A DNA stretch of 64,000 nt from Limnoperna fortunei (lineage: Eukaryota > Mollusca > Bivalvia > Mytilida > Modiolidae): NCBI GenBank assembly GCA_944474755.1, contig OX104117.1, forward strand, positions 81,010,926-81,074,925. Reading direction: 5' to 3'. The notes under the pieces were generated by a model. That model saw only the letters and a list, made by a program, of their open reading frames with translations, had not been told where the DNA came from and did no database searches. A program made the translations under genes and the position numbers. Of this stretch, positions 45,001 through 50,300 are shown one piece after another. Within the stretch, counting starts at the first letter, position 1; the number at the start of each line of letters is the position of its first letter.

Positions 45001-48000
45001 TACTAAAAAAGTATTGTATGCATCTTTGATATTTATGTTAAATAAATAGTTTTATTCCGTTTTGTATCTCCTTTGTTCCTTTCTACGTGTATGTCCACTA
45101 GTGTTGTTGGTGCATTTTATTTTAAATTATAAATGAATTATTTCTATGAATGCAATATAATTTGAAATTTATACCTGTCAGATAAAGACAAAATAACAAA
45201 ATAAACATTATTTTTAAGTTTTGGTTGGTTGAATTTTGTTGTTTACCTTTTACATGATTTGGTGTACTGTAGACTCCGAATACTAGTAAAGATACGTCAC
45301 ATGTGTCCTTGCTAAGTTTGTCAGGGTTTAGTGGACACATGTGGACAGAAAATCCCTCACTTGTGATGATGATGTTTTAGAGATATTTCACATTCTTTAT
45401 CTTCAACCCAGCCCCCAAATCATTAACTGCTTAGACTCAACATTTAAGCTGGATGCACTGTTATATATATACTTTCCATTTATTATCGGTATGATTGCCA
45501 GTTTCAGTTCAACTCAATTTATAAATACATAAAAGACAAGCGGAGCACAAATACAACCTGTAACAGTGATAGATATCAAACAATTTAGTACTTTAACGGC
45601 ACGAGGCAGTTTCAGAAATGTTAACAGCACAAAATAGCTTTAGACGTGTTAACGGCACGAGGGATCTTCAGACAATTTAACGGCACCAAGGAGCTTCAGA
45701 CAATTTAACGGCACCAAGGAGCTTCAGACATGTTAACGGCACGAGGGAGCTTCAGACATGTTAACGGCACGAGGGAGCTTCAGACATGTTAACAGCATAA
45801 AATAGCTTTAGACGTGTTAACGGCACGGGGCTCTTTAGACATTTTAACGGCACGTGAGATCTTCAGACATTTAAACGGCACGAGGGAGCTTCAGACATGT
45901 TAACGGCACGAGGGAGCTTCAGACATGTTAACGGCACAAAAAAGCTTCAGACATGTAAACGGCACAAGGACGCTTCAGACATGCTAACGGAACGAGGGAG
46001 CTTCAGATATCTAAACGGTGCTAACGTAACGAGGGAGCTTCAGACATGTTAACAGCACAACATAGCTTCAGACATGTTTAACGGCACGAGGGAGCTTCAC
46101 ATCTAAACGGTGCTAACGGAACGAGGGAGCTTTAGACATGTTAACAGCACAAAATAGCTTTGGACGTGTTAACGGCACGAGGGATCTTCGGACATTTTAA
46201 CGGCACGAGGGAGCTTCAGATATGTTAACTGCACAAGGGAGCTTCAGACATTTTAACTATACACATGAAAGTTTCAGACATGAAGCGTGAAACTTTGACT
46301 GTTTATGGACCGACCATTTAACTTGCAGGGGGGGGGGGCCTTGGTTTTTTCCTAAACAAATATTTTGAAAATGATTTTTGGAGGGTAAGAAAAAAATATT
46401 CTGAAGAAGGATTTCTGCTATAGAAATTAATGCTAATAATGAAAAAAAAATATTCTGTCTCGACGCCTTCACAAATTAAAATAAATATTTTTTCCGCGCT
46501 CTGCGGGTAAAAAAATTTTCTGACCAAAACAAAAAACCAAGGCCCCCTTTCAAGTTAAATGGTCTGTCCTTACATGTAAACGGCGCAAGGACGCTTCAGA
46601 CATGTCAACGACACGAGGGATCATCAGACATGTTAACGGCACAATATAGCTTTAGACGTGTTAACGACACGAGGGATCATGAGACATGTTAACGGCACAA
46701 GATAGCTTTAGATGTGTCAACGACACAAGGGAGCGTTAGACATGTTAACGACACAAGAAGTTTTAGACATGAACAAGCTTTGACTTTGACTTGTACTGTA
46801 TCCTAACAAGTCAATTGTTCTCACGTCCTCTGGTCAGGCTTAATTACTGCTGATTATATCTTGCGTCACTTTCGCTTATAGCAGTCTTGCTTCCGAGCCT
46901 TTAATAATAATGTTTATTAATAAGGCTTCTAGAGATGTGTTTGTTGTCTCTTCCAACTATCGTTTCACCCACATCTATATTGATATTCTTTATGCCATAT
47001 GTGTTGATAGGTCACAAGGGGATATGGTAATTTGAATAAAGGTCCAATGGTACACTTGATATTTGCGTGTTCTAGAGAAATATTCGGAGAACCTATATTC
47101 TGTTTGGAATGAATGGTGAAATTAGTCCACGTGCTAACTTTTTCAAAATTTCTACGTGCAGTACTTGAAATAAAAGAGTTTAAAAATTATATGTAATGTT
47201 AATCTTTTTTCCCATTCATAATTATCGGCTTTCATGCAAAGTTAACCACACTCAAACGATACTAAATAGTTTTTATGATTTTATACGCAAAATAACAATT
47301 TATATTGTGGTATGCCTTCATAATTTACTGCAAAACATCAACGCATCTTAAGGACACATAACTATTTTATACGTTTGATGGATGTAAACACGGTAACTCT
47401 ATCTATTTATAATTGAATCTTCCATCTTTATATGTACAGCTTCTAACGGTCGTCAACAGTCACTGCGGAAAATGAAAATAATGTATATCATTTTGTCACA
47501 TCGATTGTCCTGGTATTGTGTTGAATATTTATTGTTTCTGTACGTAAGAATGTCAGATTTTATGTCCACCCTAACCGGAAACAAAAAAATGTATTATTAC
47601 TTCTCATCTTCACCGTGAACTAAAAGAACTATGAAAGGATTCCGAATATTTTGCGTCCTTCCCATGCTCACACATAAAACAAAAGAAATGTACGTGAATG
47701 CCAGTTACGTCGCGTTTCAATTTAGCTTAACCGTGACACCAAAAGGTATCAATGAGAACACTGCAAATTTTAACACTGGACTAAAGACTTGGTTTGATTG
47801 TATCGATTTGCATGTTGTATTGTAAATAATACCTTTTCATTATCATTACAGCCCTTGACAAAAGCAGATTTTTTTTACTTAACTTCAATGTGAAAGTTTT
47901 CGTAAATAAACAAACGCACTAGACATTCTCCTTACAGTCCTTGACAAAAGCACACATTAAAAAATCATACTTAACGTTTATGTGAAAGATTTTCGTGAAG

Positions 48001-48725
48001 AATAAACACTAGTATAAGACATTCTTTTTACATATAAACATAATACTTTTTACGCTTGATTTTGCTGTTTTTAAACATATTACCCCATTGTATCATTTTC
48101 TAAAAGACAAAAATCATAGAGTATAATTGCTTTCTTTGTGGCTTGTTACTCCTTCTATTTCAGCGTTTTGCTGTTGTTTCGGTGTGTGTGTTTGTTTATG
48201 TTTGTTTGTTTTTTTTTTCATTAAATTAAAATAGTGTTGGTCGTCAATTAACTTTCTTTTTTTAATAAAATTTGACATCCTGTAGCGAGCTTAATCTTGG
48301 AAGCATATTTGCTGCTATAGATCATGATTTAACAAAGTTATTGCTTCAGGTGTCCTTTTTTCGTTGTTAATAATGAAATATTAAAAATGACGTGATGATT
48401 ATATTTAATTGTCTAGCGCACTTCTCAGACGTGATGTGCTCTATAGATTTAGAAAGATTATGTCACGCGTCACACCCAATGACAGTGGAATATTGAGATT
48501 TTTCCAGGTGCGTTCGAATTAACGCACGTTTTTTTCCAGAGAATTGATGCAATTTAATGAATCACGTTAATTGAAATTATTGGACCAACACAAAAATATT
48601 GATTTGCTGTGTCGTTTTAATCTTACAATAACAAAACAAAGAACAATTTCTTATCAATACACAACAAAATTAACAAGTCTTACCTTGAAATAAAACTAAT
48701 ATTCCGATAATAAAGCCTTTCATAA
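1..48725 (-). CDS. RET: RET receptor tyrosine kinase, 13 complete exons plus start of exon 14 (3' part outside window)
   Basis: Single-pass receptor tyrosine kinase; in other animals RET transduces GDNF-family or related signals through a co-receptor. The joined exons read 760 full codons without a stop: signal peptide (1 to about 16), cadherin-like domains (about 18-430), cysteine-rich domain (433-595), membrane helix (597-617), juxtamembrane part (618-673) and kinase N-lobe from 674. Diagnostic features are the LYFKR start of the mature chain, LDRE (185-188), DQNDNPP (220-226), GIVYVND before the cysteine-rich domain, CSPN..TCP..TC and CPQDC, the glycine loop [15 protein letters not shown] (693-707), and lysine 721 in VAVK. 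Human RET has the same order with the lysine at 758, so the ectodomain here is somewhat shorter. Every junction is GT-AG and in phase. Potential N-glycosylation sites occur in nearly every ectodomain exon. The kinase catalytic loop and C-lobe lie left of the window. The family call is very secure; ligand and co-receptor cannot be inferred from this window. Confidence 0.97.
11..410 (-). other. RET intron 13
   Basis: 400-bp intron between exons 13 and 14, AT-rich. I see no repeat or other feature in it. Confidence 0.7.
411..518 (-). CDS. RET: RET exon 13: kinase alpha-C helix region
   Basis: Codons 725-760. Acceptor TTATAG, donor G|GTAAAT, phase 1 at both ends, 108 bases like the human counterpart. 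The peptide reads [19 protein letters not shown], then [18 protein letters not shown] across the junction. The glutamate of WSEFNLL is the alpha-C residue that pairs with lysine 721. The following HPNVI.L.GAC is the usual receptor-kinase motif. Confidence 0.97.
519..939 (-). other. RET intron 12
   Basis: 421-bp intron, AT-rich. Nothing else recognised. Confidence 0.85.
940..1093 (-). CDS. RET: RET exon 12: kinase domain glycine loop and catalytic lysine
   Basis: Codons 674-724. Acceptor TTTTAG, donor A|GTAAGT; starts in phase 0 and ends in phase 1. It encodes [11 protein letters not shown] then [15 protein letters not shown] (glycine loop 693-707) and TEVAVKMLK (lysine 721). The match to RET, including KVVKA.AF.L.G, is much closer than to other receptor kinases. 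The exon matches human exon 12 in content and position. Confidence 0.98.
1094..2331 (-). other. RET intron 11
   Basis: 1.24-kb intron. Apart from an old SINE fragment near its exon 12 end, I recognise nothing in it. Confidence 0.85.
1222..1296 (+). mobile_element. Old SINE fragment
   Basis: The stretch from AAGGATTGCCAGTTTT to ATAACTTCCCC is a diverged copy of the central part of the SINE seen whole at 19.1 kb. Both tRNA-like head and tail are missing. Confidence 0.6.
2332..2609 (-). CDS. RET: RET exon 11: last cysteines, transmembrane helix, juxtamembrane segment
   Basis: Codons 581-673. Acceptor TTTCAG, donor GTG|GTAAAC; starts in phase 1 and ends in phase 0. SICNTDCK carries cysteines 591 and 595, at the place of human Cys630 and Cys634, whose loss in human RET frees a partner cysteine and causes ligand-independent dimers. 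The helix is about 597-617 ([21 protein letters not shown]) with a basic KTRR stop-transfer. The cytoplasmic tail to 673 has several tyrosines (SDYF, RDYR, PYYK). Confidence 0.94.
2610..4164 (-). other. RET introns 10 and 9 (with exon 10 between)
   Basis: The introns are 2,610-3,140 and 3,372-4,164. Both are AT-rich single-copy-looking sequence. I see no repeats or RNA genes. Confidence 0.7.
3141..3371 (-). CDS. RET: RET exon 10: end of cysteine-rich domain with an inserted stalk
   Basis: Codons 504-580. Acceptor GGTTAG. It starts [10 protein letters not shown], matching the RGSIVGGHEPGE segment of vertebrate RET, then [12 protein letters not shown] and GECTCF. About 45 residues without cysteine but with two NQT sites follow before the last cysteine pair in exon 11. 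Vertebrate RET has fewer than 15 residues there. The donor G|GTATGC at 3,140 was chosen because it alone gives the phase exon 11 needs. A GTAAAA donor 20 bases downstream would give an immediate stop. Confidence 0.88.
4165..4377 (-). CDS. RET: RET exon 9: cysteine-rich domain
   Basis: Codons 433-503. Acceptor TTATAG (exon starts in phase 1), donor A|GTTAGT (phase 1). It holds many cysteines in the RET pattern: [18 protein letters not shown], the GSGQGI turn, [16 protein letters not shown] and LLCPQDCT. In vertebrates this domain contacts the GDNF/GFR-alpha ligand complex next to the membrane. It is the most conserved part of the ectodomain seen here. Confidence 0.97.
4378..5183 (-). other. 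RET intron 8
   Basis: 806-bp AT-rich intron; nothing recognised. Confidence 0.8.
5184..5391 (-). CDS. RET: RET exon 8: cadherin-like domain 4
   Basis: Codons 364-432. Acceptor CCACAG, donor A|GTAAGT; starts in phase 0 and ends in phase 1. The segment [13 protein letters not shown] followed by ITVTSDN and LFISVVGQT lines up with GILFVNDTKALRR and the following strands of vertebrate RET. It ends at the first cysteine before the cysteine-rich domain (DTAC). Confidence 0.95.
6066..6720. repeat. 75-bp tandem repeat carrying the exon 7 donor region, split by a SINE
   Basis: Units start (plus strand TACCTGTGG or a variant) at 6,066, 6,141, 6,216, 6,491, 6,566 and 6,641. The last partial unit, at 6,716, is the true exon 7 donor. 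The period is exactly 75 bases except across 6,216-6,491, where a 189-bp SINE and its 11-bp target duplication add 200. On the minus strand each unit carries CACAG followed by GTAAGA, GTAAGT, GTAACA or GTAAAA; one has CACATGTAAG. Confidence 0.95.
6286..6474 (+). mobile_element. 5'-truncated tRNA-derived SINE with 11-bp target-site duplication
   Basis: The element begins within the B-box (GATTCTCACTGCAGG), contains the conserved core (GGATTGCCAGTTTTCCTACC, CTCCCCCAATAAAAATTGG, GCTGAAAAATTGCTGAAAG) and ends in a CAAA-type tail. It is flanked by TTACTGAATGA (6,275-6,285) and TTATTGAATGA (6,475-6,485). It inserted into one unit of the 75-bp array, so it is younger than the array. Confidence 0.9.
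6719..6823 (-). CDS. RET: RET exon 7: cadherin-like domain 3/4 boundary
   Basis: Codons 329-363. Acceptor TTACAG and donor CAG|GTAAGA, phase 0 at both ends. It encodes [20 protein letters not shown] then [14 protein letters not shown]. The donor lies at the edge of a 75-bp tandem repeat whose units each carry a copy of the donor region. Read-through into the intron meets a stop after 17 codons. Confidence 0.9.
6824..7671 (-). other. RET intron 6
   Basis: 848-bp AT-rich intron; no further feature seen. Confidence 0.8.
7672..7781 (-). CDS. RET: RET exon 6: cadherin-like domain 3
   Basis: Codons 292-328. Acceptor TTTCAG, donor AGA|GTAAAG; starts in phase 1 and ends in phase 0. The peptide [20 protein letters not shown] is a plausible extracellular beta-strand segment with one NRS site. 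The call rests on open frame, splice sites and phase continuity more than on direct similarity. Confidence 0.87.
7782..9957 (-). other. RET intron 5
   Basis: 2.2-kb AT-rich intron. The only structure noticed is a short GGTCATGTCAGTG doublet at about 8,627-8,652. Confidence 0.8.
9958..10102 (-). CDS. RET: RET exon 5: cadherin-like domain 3
   Basis: Codons 244-291. Acceptor TTTCAG, donor C|GTAAGA; starts in phase 0 and ends in phase 1. It begins [13 protein letters not shown], in the place of the VFDAD calcium segment of vertebrate RET. Cysteines at DICHP and FCQL could form a domain disulfide. Identity here is low, so placement rests on order and phase. Confidence 0.9.
10103..11473 (-). other. 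RET intron 4
   Basis: 1.37-kb AT-rich intron with no recognised feature. Confidence 0.8.
11474..11727 (-). CDS. RET: RET exon 4: cadherin-like domain 2 with calcium motifs
   Basis: Codons 159-243. Acceptor TTACAG (exon starts in phase 1) and donor ACG|GTAAGT (phase 0). The peptide carries [11 protein letters not shown] (LDRE at 185-188) and [14 protein letters not shown] (acidic linker at 220-226). These are the calcium-binding signatures between cadherin repeats, and the spacing matches RET domains 2 and 3. The linker here is a canonical DxNDN, whereas human RET has the less canonical DEDDSAP. Sites NIT and NGS are present. Confidence 0.96.
11728..14057 (-). other. RET intron 3
   Basis: 2.33-kb AT-rich intron. 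A GTTT run near 13,917-13,933 is the only simple repeat seen; no SINE body is attached to it. Confidence 0.8.
14058..14315 (-). CDS. RET: RET exon 3: cadherin-like domains 1 and 2
   Basis: Codons 73-158. Acceptor TTTCAG and donor G|GTAATT, phase 1 at both ends. It contains beta-strand-like segments such as [16 protein letters not shown], then [18 protein letters not shown]. The last aligns with the vertebrate RET segment around LCFPETRPSFRIREN. Glycosylation sites NVT and NIT are present. Confidence 0.93.
14316..15283 (-). other. RET intron 2
   Basis: 968-bp intron; nothing recognised. I looked for a missed phase-1 exon here and found none. Confidence 0.75.
15284..15460 (-). CDS. RET: RET exon 2: end of signal peptide and first cadherin-like domain
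   Basis: Codons 14-72. Acceptor TTTTAG and donor G|GTAAGA, phase 1 at both ends. The peptide begins [14 protein letters not shown]; vertebrate mature RET also begins LYFSR, so the chain probably starts near this point after cleavage. The later [11 protein letters not shown] fits a cadherin-like strand pair. There is one NYT glycosylation site. This domain is shorter than in vertebrate RET. Confidence 0.93.
16740..16960. repeat. Degenerate tandem repeat, period about 65 bp
   Basis: Three diverged units share TTTAGGAAAC(C)GGAGT or TTAGGAAACAGAAATC, then AAAACTCCTMATCTKC and GGAATR. The copies are old and of unequal length. Confidence 0.55.
17501..17644. repeat. Long palindrome (foldback element) with GTA-loop centre
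   Basis: Two arms of about 70 bases (left from ATTAACTACAAACAATATTT, right ending TTTTTTGTAGTTAAT) are nearly perfect inverted copies. On the minus strand the centre at about 17,575 is outer stem TAATCC/GGATTA, inner stem GC/GC and loop GTA. The flank carries TTTTGATTGGCTG (17,307) and TGACGTCA (17,380). Confidence 0.9.
17846..18115. repeat. 66-bp tandem repeat, four copies
   Basis: Four almost identical units begin TTAATATTAAAATATCAATC at 17,846, 17,912, 17,978 and 18,044 (the last begins TTGAT). Because 66 is divisible by three and the unit has frames without stops, this alone creates reading frames of 100-141 codons on both strands. They are not genes. Confidence 0.95.
18603..19052 (+). 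repeat. Dispersed repeat with GCCAGACG core, one unit plus start of a second
   Basis: The unit starts near AAAATATCCTCAATGATACC, has the GC-richer core CTACGCCAGACGTGTGTTTC and TAAGACTCATCAGTGGCGCTC, and ends near TGGGCTGGTGATACCCTCGG. A second head begins at 18,979, a 376-bp period. Further copies lie at 20.8 and 60.1 kb in the same orientation. It may belong to bivalve elements with tandem cores, such as the pearl family; this is a guess from layout. Confidence 0.85.
19131..19395 (-). mobile_element. Full-length tRNA-derived SINE
   Basis: Read on the minus strand, a tRNA-like head has an A-box (GTAGCCGAGTTGTCAAGG) and a B-box (GGTTCGATTCTC). A conserved core follows (GGATTGCCAGTTTTCCTACC, then TATTGGGGG on the other strand), and then a CAAA tail. 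The head resembles a serine- or leucine-type tRNA. This is the reference copy for the fragments at 1.2, 6.3, 23.8, 55.1 and 62.7 kb. Confidence 0.9.
20808..21113 (+). repeat. Dispersed repeat with GCCAGACG core, single unit
   Basis: Second copy of the 18.6-kb repeat: AAAATATCATCAAAGATAC, CCGCCAGACGCGTGTTTCGTC, ACTCATCAGCGGCCCTC and GGGCTGGTGATACG in the same order, diverged throughout. Confidence 0.85.
23775..23977 (-). mobile_element. 5'-truncated SINE with perfect 14-bp target-site duplication
   Basis: Same family as the 19.1-kb SINE, starting just before its B-box. The flanking direct repeats TGTATTAGTTTAAT (23,761-23,774 and 23,978-23,991) are identical. This fixes both ends and shows insertion by target-primed reverse transcription. 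Confidence 0.95.
24129..24205. repeat. Hairpin with 32-bp arms
   Basis: CCTCCAAAGTAAAGGGTTCTG and ATTCC pair with GGAATCAGAACCCCTGACTT and GGGAGG across a loop of about 14 bases. A single-arm relative (CCTCCAACTTCAGGGGTTCC) lies at 23,546. Confidence 0.8.
25633..27510. repeat. Block of internally repeated sequence, period roughly 440 bp in its right half
   Basis: The sentence-like series ACGGCAAGTTTTACGCTTT, CATTTTTCCAATGTAT, TTCAATTTTGTACGGTT, CGGCCATTTTGAAAATGG and CATTCGACTTTGGTCTTAAA occurs at about 26,220-26,400 and again at 26,655-26,840. A weaker third version is at 26,950-27,110. The left part (25,633-25,960) has GGTTGCTA repeats. It ends at GGCAGAAAAAAATAATAATC. It looks like one or more unclassified dispersed elements; no protein frame survives. 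Confidence 0.65.
27515..27657 (+). repeat. Direct repeat A, left copy
   Basis: About 140 bases from GAGCTTTCCGGTGGGAGTTA to GCACGTCATATTAGA recur at 28,845-28,985 in the same orientation with around 80 percent visible identity. The segment between includes the 28.6-kb palindrome. Confidence 0.85.
28521..28680. repeat. Long palindrome with GATA-loop centre
   Basis: Arms of about 73 bases (AGAAATAATTCACGGAGGCT inward to TTTATCCC) pair with only about two mismatches. The centre at 28,592-28,609 has outer stem TATCCC/GGGATA, a GA/GA mismatch, inner stem GC/GC and loop GATA. Half of the same element recurs at 63,779-63,852. Confidence 0.95.
28845..28985 (+). repeat. Direct repeat A, right copy
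   Basis: Counterpart of 27,515-27,657, sharing AGCTTTCCGGTGGGAGTTA, TTTTGTAATTG, ACACGCCC, TGCTCATA and TGTGGTCTCAAA. The copies are clearly diverged, so the duplication is old. Confidence 0.85.
29041..31090. repeat. 50-bp satellite array, 41 near-identical copies
   Basis: The unit starts CAGCAATCTCATTATTCAAG and ends CATGATCTTA, and repeats exactly every 50 bases for 2,050 bases. The only differences seen are single C-to-A changes (TTCCCGGT to TTCCAGGT) in units 15 and 36. The period is not a multiple of three, and the array is in the intron. Confidence 0.99.
31145..33474. repeat. 28-bp satellite array in two subfamilies
   Basis: The left part (to about 32,085) has units like GGAGTGCTTAGACGTGTTGA followed by ATGTTACA. 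The right part has AGACGTGTTGAATCTTAAAG with more length variation (about 25-29 bases). It starts about 55 bases after the 50-bp array ends. Reading frames across it are accidental. Confidence 0.95.
33991..38900. repeat. Satellite of 44-48 bp units, main block
   Basis: Units follow GGACATACCACCATCCGCTC, then T(AT)GTGGTGTAGTATAAG, then either TTATTA or CCGTAA. Types with CTCTGTGG and CTCTATGTGG differ by two bases and alternate in recurring orders. From about 37,380 a subfamily with GTTGTATAAG, TTGTGTAG and GGACACACC becomes common. The left end (33,991-34,150) is degenerate. There are about 107 units. Confidence 0.97.
38901..39430. mobile_element. Composite foldback element inserted in satellite, copy 1
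   Basis: It interrupts the satellite within TAAGTTATTAGGACATACC. It consists of a 132-bp palindrome (38,905-39,036), then an AT-rich part bounded by the inverted TATTACATATG/CATATGTAATA, inside which a segment with TATCCGGATCTATTTTTAGA and GCCTTAAATATGCTTTA repeats several times. CCAATCAAAA sits near the right end. No coding capacity is visible. Confidence 0.85.
38905..39036. repeat. Palindrome with GAA-loop centre, copy 1
   Basis: Arms begin TAAGGACTTTTTACG and end AGTAAAAAGTCCTTA. The centre has outer stem GACC/GGTC, GA/GA mismatch, inner stem GGAC/GTCC and loop GAA. Confidence 0.95.
39431..39688. repeat. Satellite of 44-48 bp units, island between the two composite elements
   Basis: Five to six units of the same satellite as 33,991-38,900. 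The island separates the two element copies. Confidence 0.95.
39689..40134. mobile_element. Composite foldback element inserted in satellite, copy 2
   Basis: Same order of parts as the copy at 38,901 and in the same orientation, but it has fewer internal repeats and point differences. The palindrome is at 39,693-39,824 and the CCAAT-like ATCCAATGAAAAT at 40,095. The flank is the satellite on both sides. Confidence 0.85.
39693..39824. repeat. Palindrome with GAA-loop centre, copy 2
   Basis: 132 bases like copy 1. The right half of the centre has two changes (GTCT and GATC in place of GTCC and GGTC), so pairing is slightly decayed. The GAA loop and GA/GA step remain. Confidence 0.9.
40135..41893. 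repeat. Satellite of 44-48 bp units, right block with a distinct 44-bp subfamily
   Basis: Up to about 40,790 units are as in the main block. From there to 41,893 they switch abruptly to a homogeneous subfamily with GGACATGTCAACATCCGTTC, AATGTGGTGTGGTATAGG and CCGTAA or TCGTAA. The array ends at TGTGGTGTAGTATTAGAAAT. Confidence 0.96.
45592..46258. repeat. Tandem repeat of about 28 bp (AACGGCACGAGG type), left part
   Basis: Degenerate units follow GGGAGCTTCAGACATGTTAA and CGGCACGA, with variants such as ATAGCTTTAGACGTG. It continues at 46,570 after a MITE. The unit length and the GGAG-CTT-AGAC-TGTTRA frame resemble the 31-33-kb array. Confidence 0.9.
46307..46569. mobile_element. MITE with about 40-bp terminal inverted repeats
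   Basis: The left end GGACCGACCATTTAACTTGC, then a G run and CCTTGGTTTTTT, is the inverted copy of the right end AAAAAACCAAGG, CCCCC, CAAGTTAAATGGTCTGTCC. The flanks share TTA. The interior is AT-rich with AAAAAATATTCTG motifs and has no coding sequence. Confidence 0.9.
46570..46770. repeat. Tandem repeat of about 28 bp, right part
   Basis: Continuation of the 45.6-kb array (GACATGTTAACGGCACAA, CAACGACACGAGGGATCATC), showing that the MITE split an existing array. Confidence 0.9.
47846..48020. repeat. 86-bp direct duplication
   Basis: TTACAGCCCTTGACAAAAGC with the following CTTAACTTCAATGTGAAAG and AAATAAACAAACGCACTAGA recurs 86 bases later in diverged form. Confidence 0.75.
48686..48725 (-). 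CDS. RET: RET exon 1, coding part: start codon and signal peptide
   Basis: The first 13 codons begin [13 protein letters not shown], a short hydrophobic signal-peptide core that continues into GIHC of exon 2. An in-frame TAA lies 18 bases upstream (48,741-48,743), which supports this ATG. The donor is G|GTAAGA and the exon ends in phase 1, matching exon 2. The 5' untranslated region extends to larger coordinates, but its start is not visible. There may also be non-coding upstream exons. Confidence 0.9.
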
Positions 48726-49917
48726 TGTTAAACTTATTTTAAGAAATACATATCTTATATTCCAATCAACACTATTCAGTATTTAATACATTCCTTCTTA
48801 TTTTCGCGTCGCAACACCTGTGTTAAACTCTGTCAATAAAATACTTTTCCAATTCAAACCAATTCCTCGAGTTTAAGTGCGATATCGATGTTAAGAGTCA
48901 GAGGTAAAATCCGCCGTTTGCTTAGGTCATTGTATAAACCGTCCTGTAGATGAACGCAAATATTTCAATATGTGAAATTCACGCTGTTGTCCGTTAATGT
49001 CGCAAACTTAAAAATTCCCAATAATTCAATAATTATCCCGTTGTAGGTTTGTGAACGCGTATTTAAATGTTTATTTCTAATTTACATGCACTTGACTATA
49101 TTTTCCCCCACACCTACGACCCTAGTTAATTAATTGCTTATCAACGTATCATTTTCAGCACTAACGACAGGCGTGCCATTGTTCATTTATGAAACAAACA
49201 TGCAGTCGATAATATTTCTGATTGAAATCCGATCACCGTCACGGTCTGTTGCTTCTGCATCTTTTAGAAACGTATGCGAGTCAGATATCCAACTGTTTTA
49301 CAACTAAACTCCATTTTACAAGTCCATTCTTAGATATTGTGATTATTTGTCTGTACTGATAAGCTTCGACCATATATTTTTCTTTTTTTCACAGATGGAG
49401 AATTTCCAGCCAAAAAAGATAAAAGATTTTGAATTTATTTAGTTAATAAGTATTTAAAAGTCGTGTGTATTGGTGGGAGTCGCTATTATTAATTTCAGTT
49501 AAATCAAATCTCATTTCTAGGAAGGTGTTATGTTAGACTTCAATATCCTTATCATAGTTAATATCAAGAGCGAAAATATAAAGGTCCTGTAATTCCTACT
49601 TTTACGGTGTTCATTATTTGTATTAGCTGGAAACTATTAAGAATCGATAGTATCAATATAATTTCATGACTTTGAAATTGACTTTTTCAGGTAAATTTTT
49701 ACGTTTGATTTATAGAATGATTATAGTGTTAAAGCAAGTGGACTGTAATCACGAAAGCAATCATATGCGGTAAATTGTAAAAACTCATTCCGTAGCAAAC
49801 GTTATTACCAATTAATAAATTCACCCACGCATGTCATTTCTGAAATCCCTTGTAAAGAATATTATAACAGCTATGGTAGTCACTAGTAGGCATTTTGTTC
49901 GGTATATACTAGACTAT
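48726..49917 (-). promoter_or_regulatory. Region upstream of the RET start codon (5' UTR and probable promoter)
   Basis: Nearest the start codon are two tiny upstream reading frames: ATG at 48,791-48,789 (two codons) and ATG at 48,753-48,751 (five codons, ending TAA). Transcription start, TATA box and initiator cannot be fixed by eye. The rest shows nothing recognised. Calling it a promoter is an inference from position and fails if non-coding upstream exons exist. Confidence 0.4.
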
Positions 49918-49920
49918 CCA

Positions 49921-50300
49921 CGGGGGTTGGGGGGGGGGGGGTAACTTGGGATACTTTTAGGTACAGGTCTGCGGACGGAGATTTGAAAACCCACCATATT
50001 CATATATTTTCGCACGTTTTGAAATGATATTTAATTATTAAATCAGACCTATTCATTTTTTATATTATTGTACATCCCCATTGACAAAATAGTCCATTCA
50101 CTACAAAAAATATCAAGTGATGTTAATGGAAAATCACCTTGGTTTAAGATGAGAATTTAGGCATGGATATATTAAGATAATTTACACATACCCATTTAAA
50201 TATTTTTCAATGAAAAAGCTATATTTTGGAGAGCTAAAATGGTGACCCTTTCGGGCCGCACATCCGTATTACCCTATATATACCAAGTTACCCTCCCCAC
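49921..50300. mobile_element. Possible MITE with imperfect terminal inverted repeats
   Basis: The left end, a G run then GGGTAACTTGGGATAC, pairs with the right end CCAAGTTACCCTCCCC. Weaker pairing continues inward to GTCTGCGGACGG versus CGGGCCGCACATCC. The element is about 380 bp and has no coding frame. Confidence 0.65.

Larger units (their letters stand above)
15461..48685 (-). other. RET intron 1, 33.2 kb, satellite-rich
   Basis: This intron separates the 13-codon first coding exon from exon 2. It holds most tandem arrays of the window, two full and several partial dispersed elements, and several long hairpins. Stretches with nothing recognised are about 15,461-16,740, 19,396-20,807, 21,113-23,760, 24,206-25,630, 41,894-45,590 and 46,771-47,845. 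A large first intron is also known in vertebrate RET, where it holds an enhancer. No conserved enhancer can be recognised here by eye. Confidence 0.88.
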
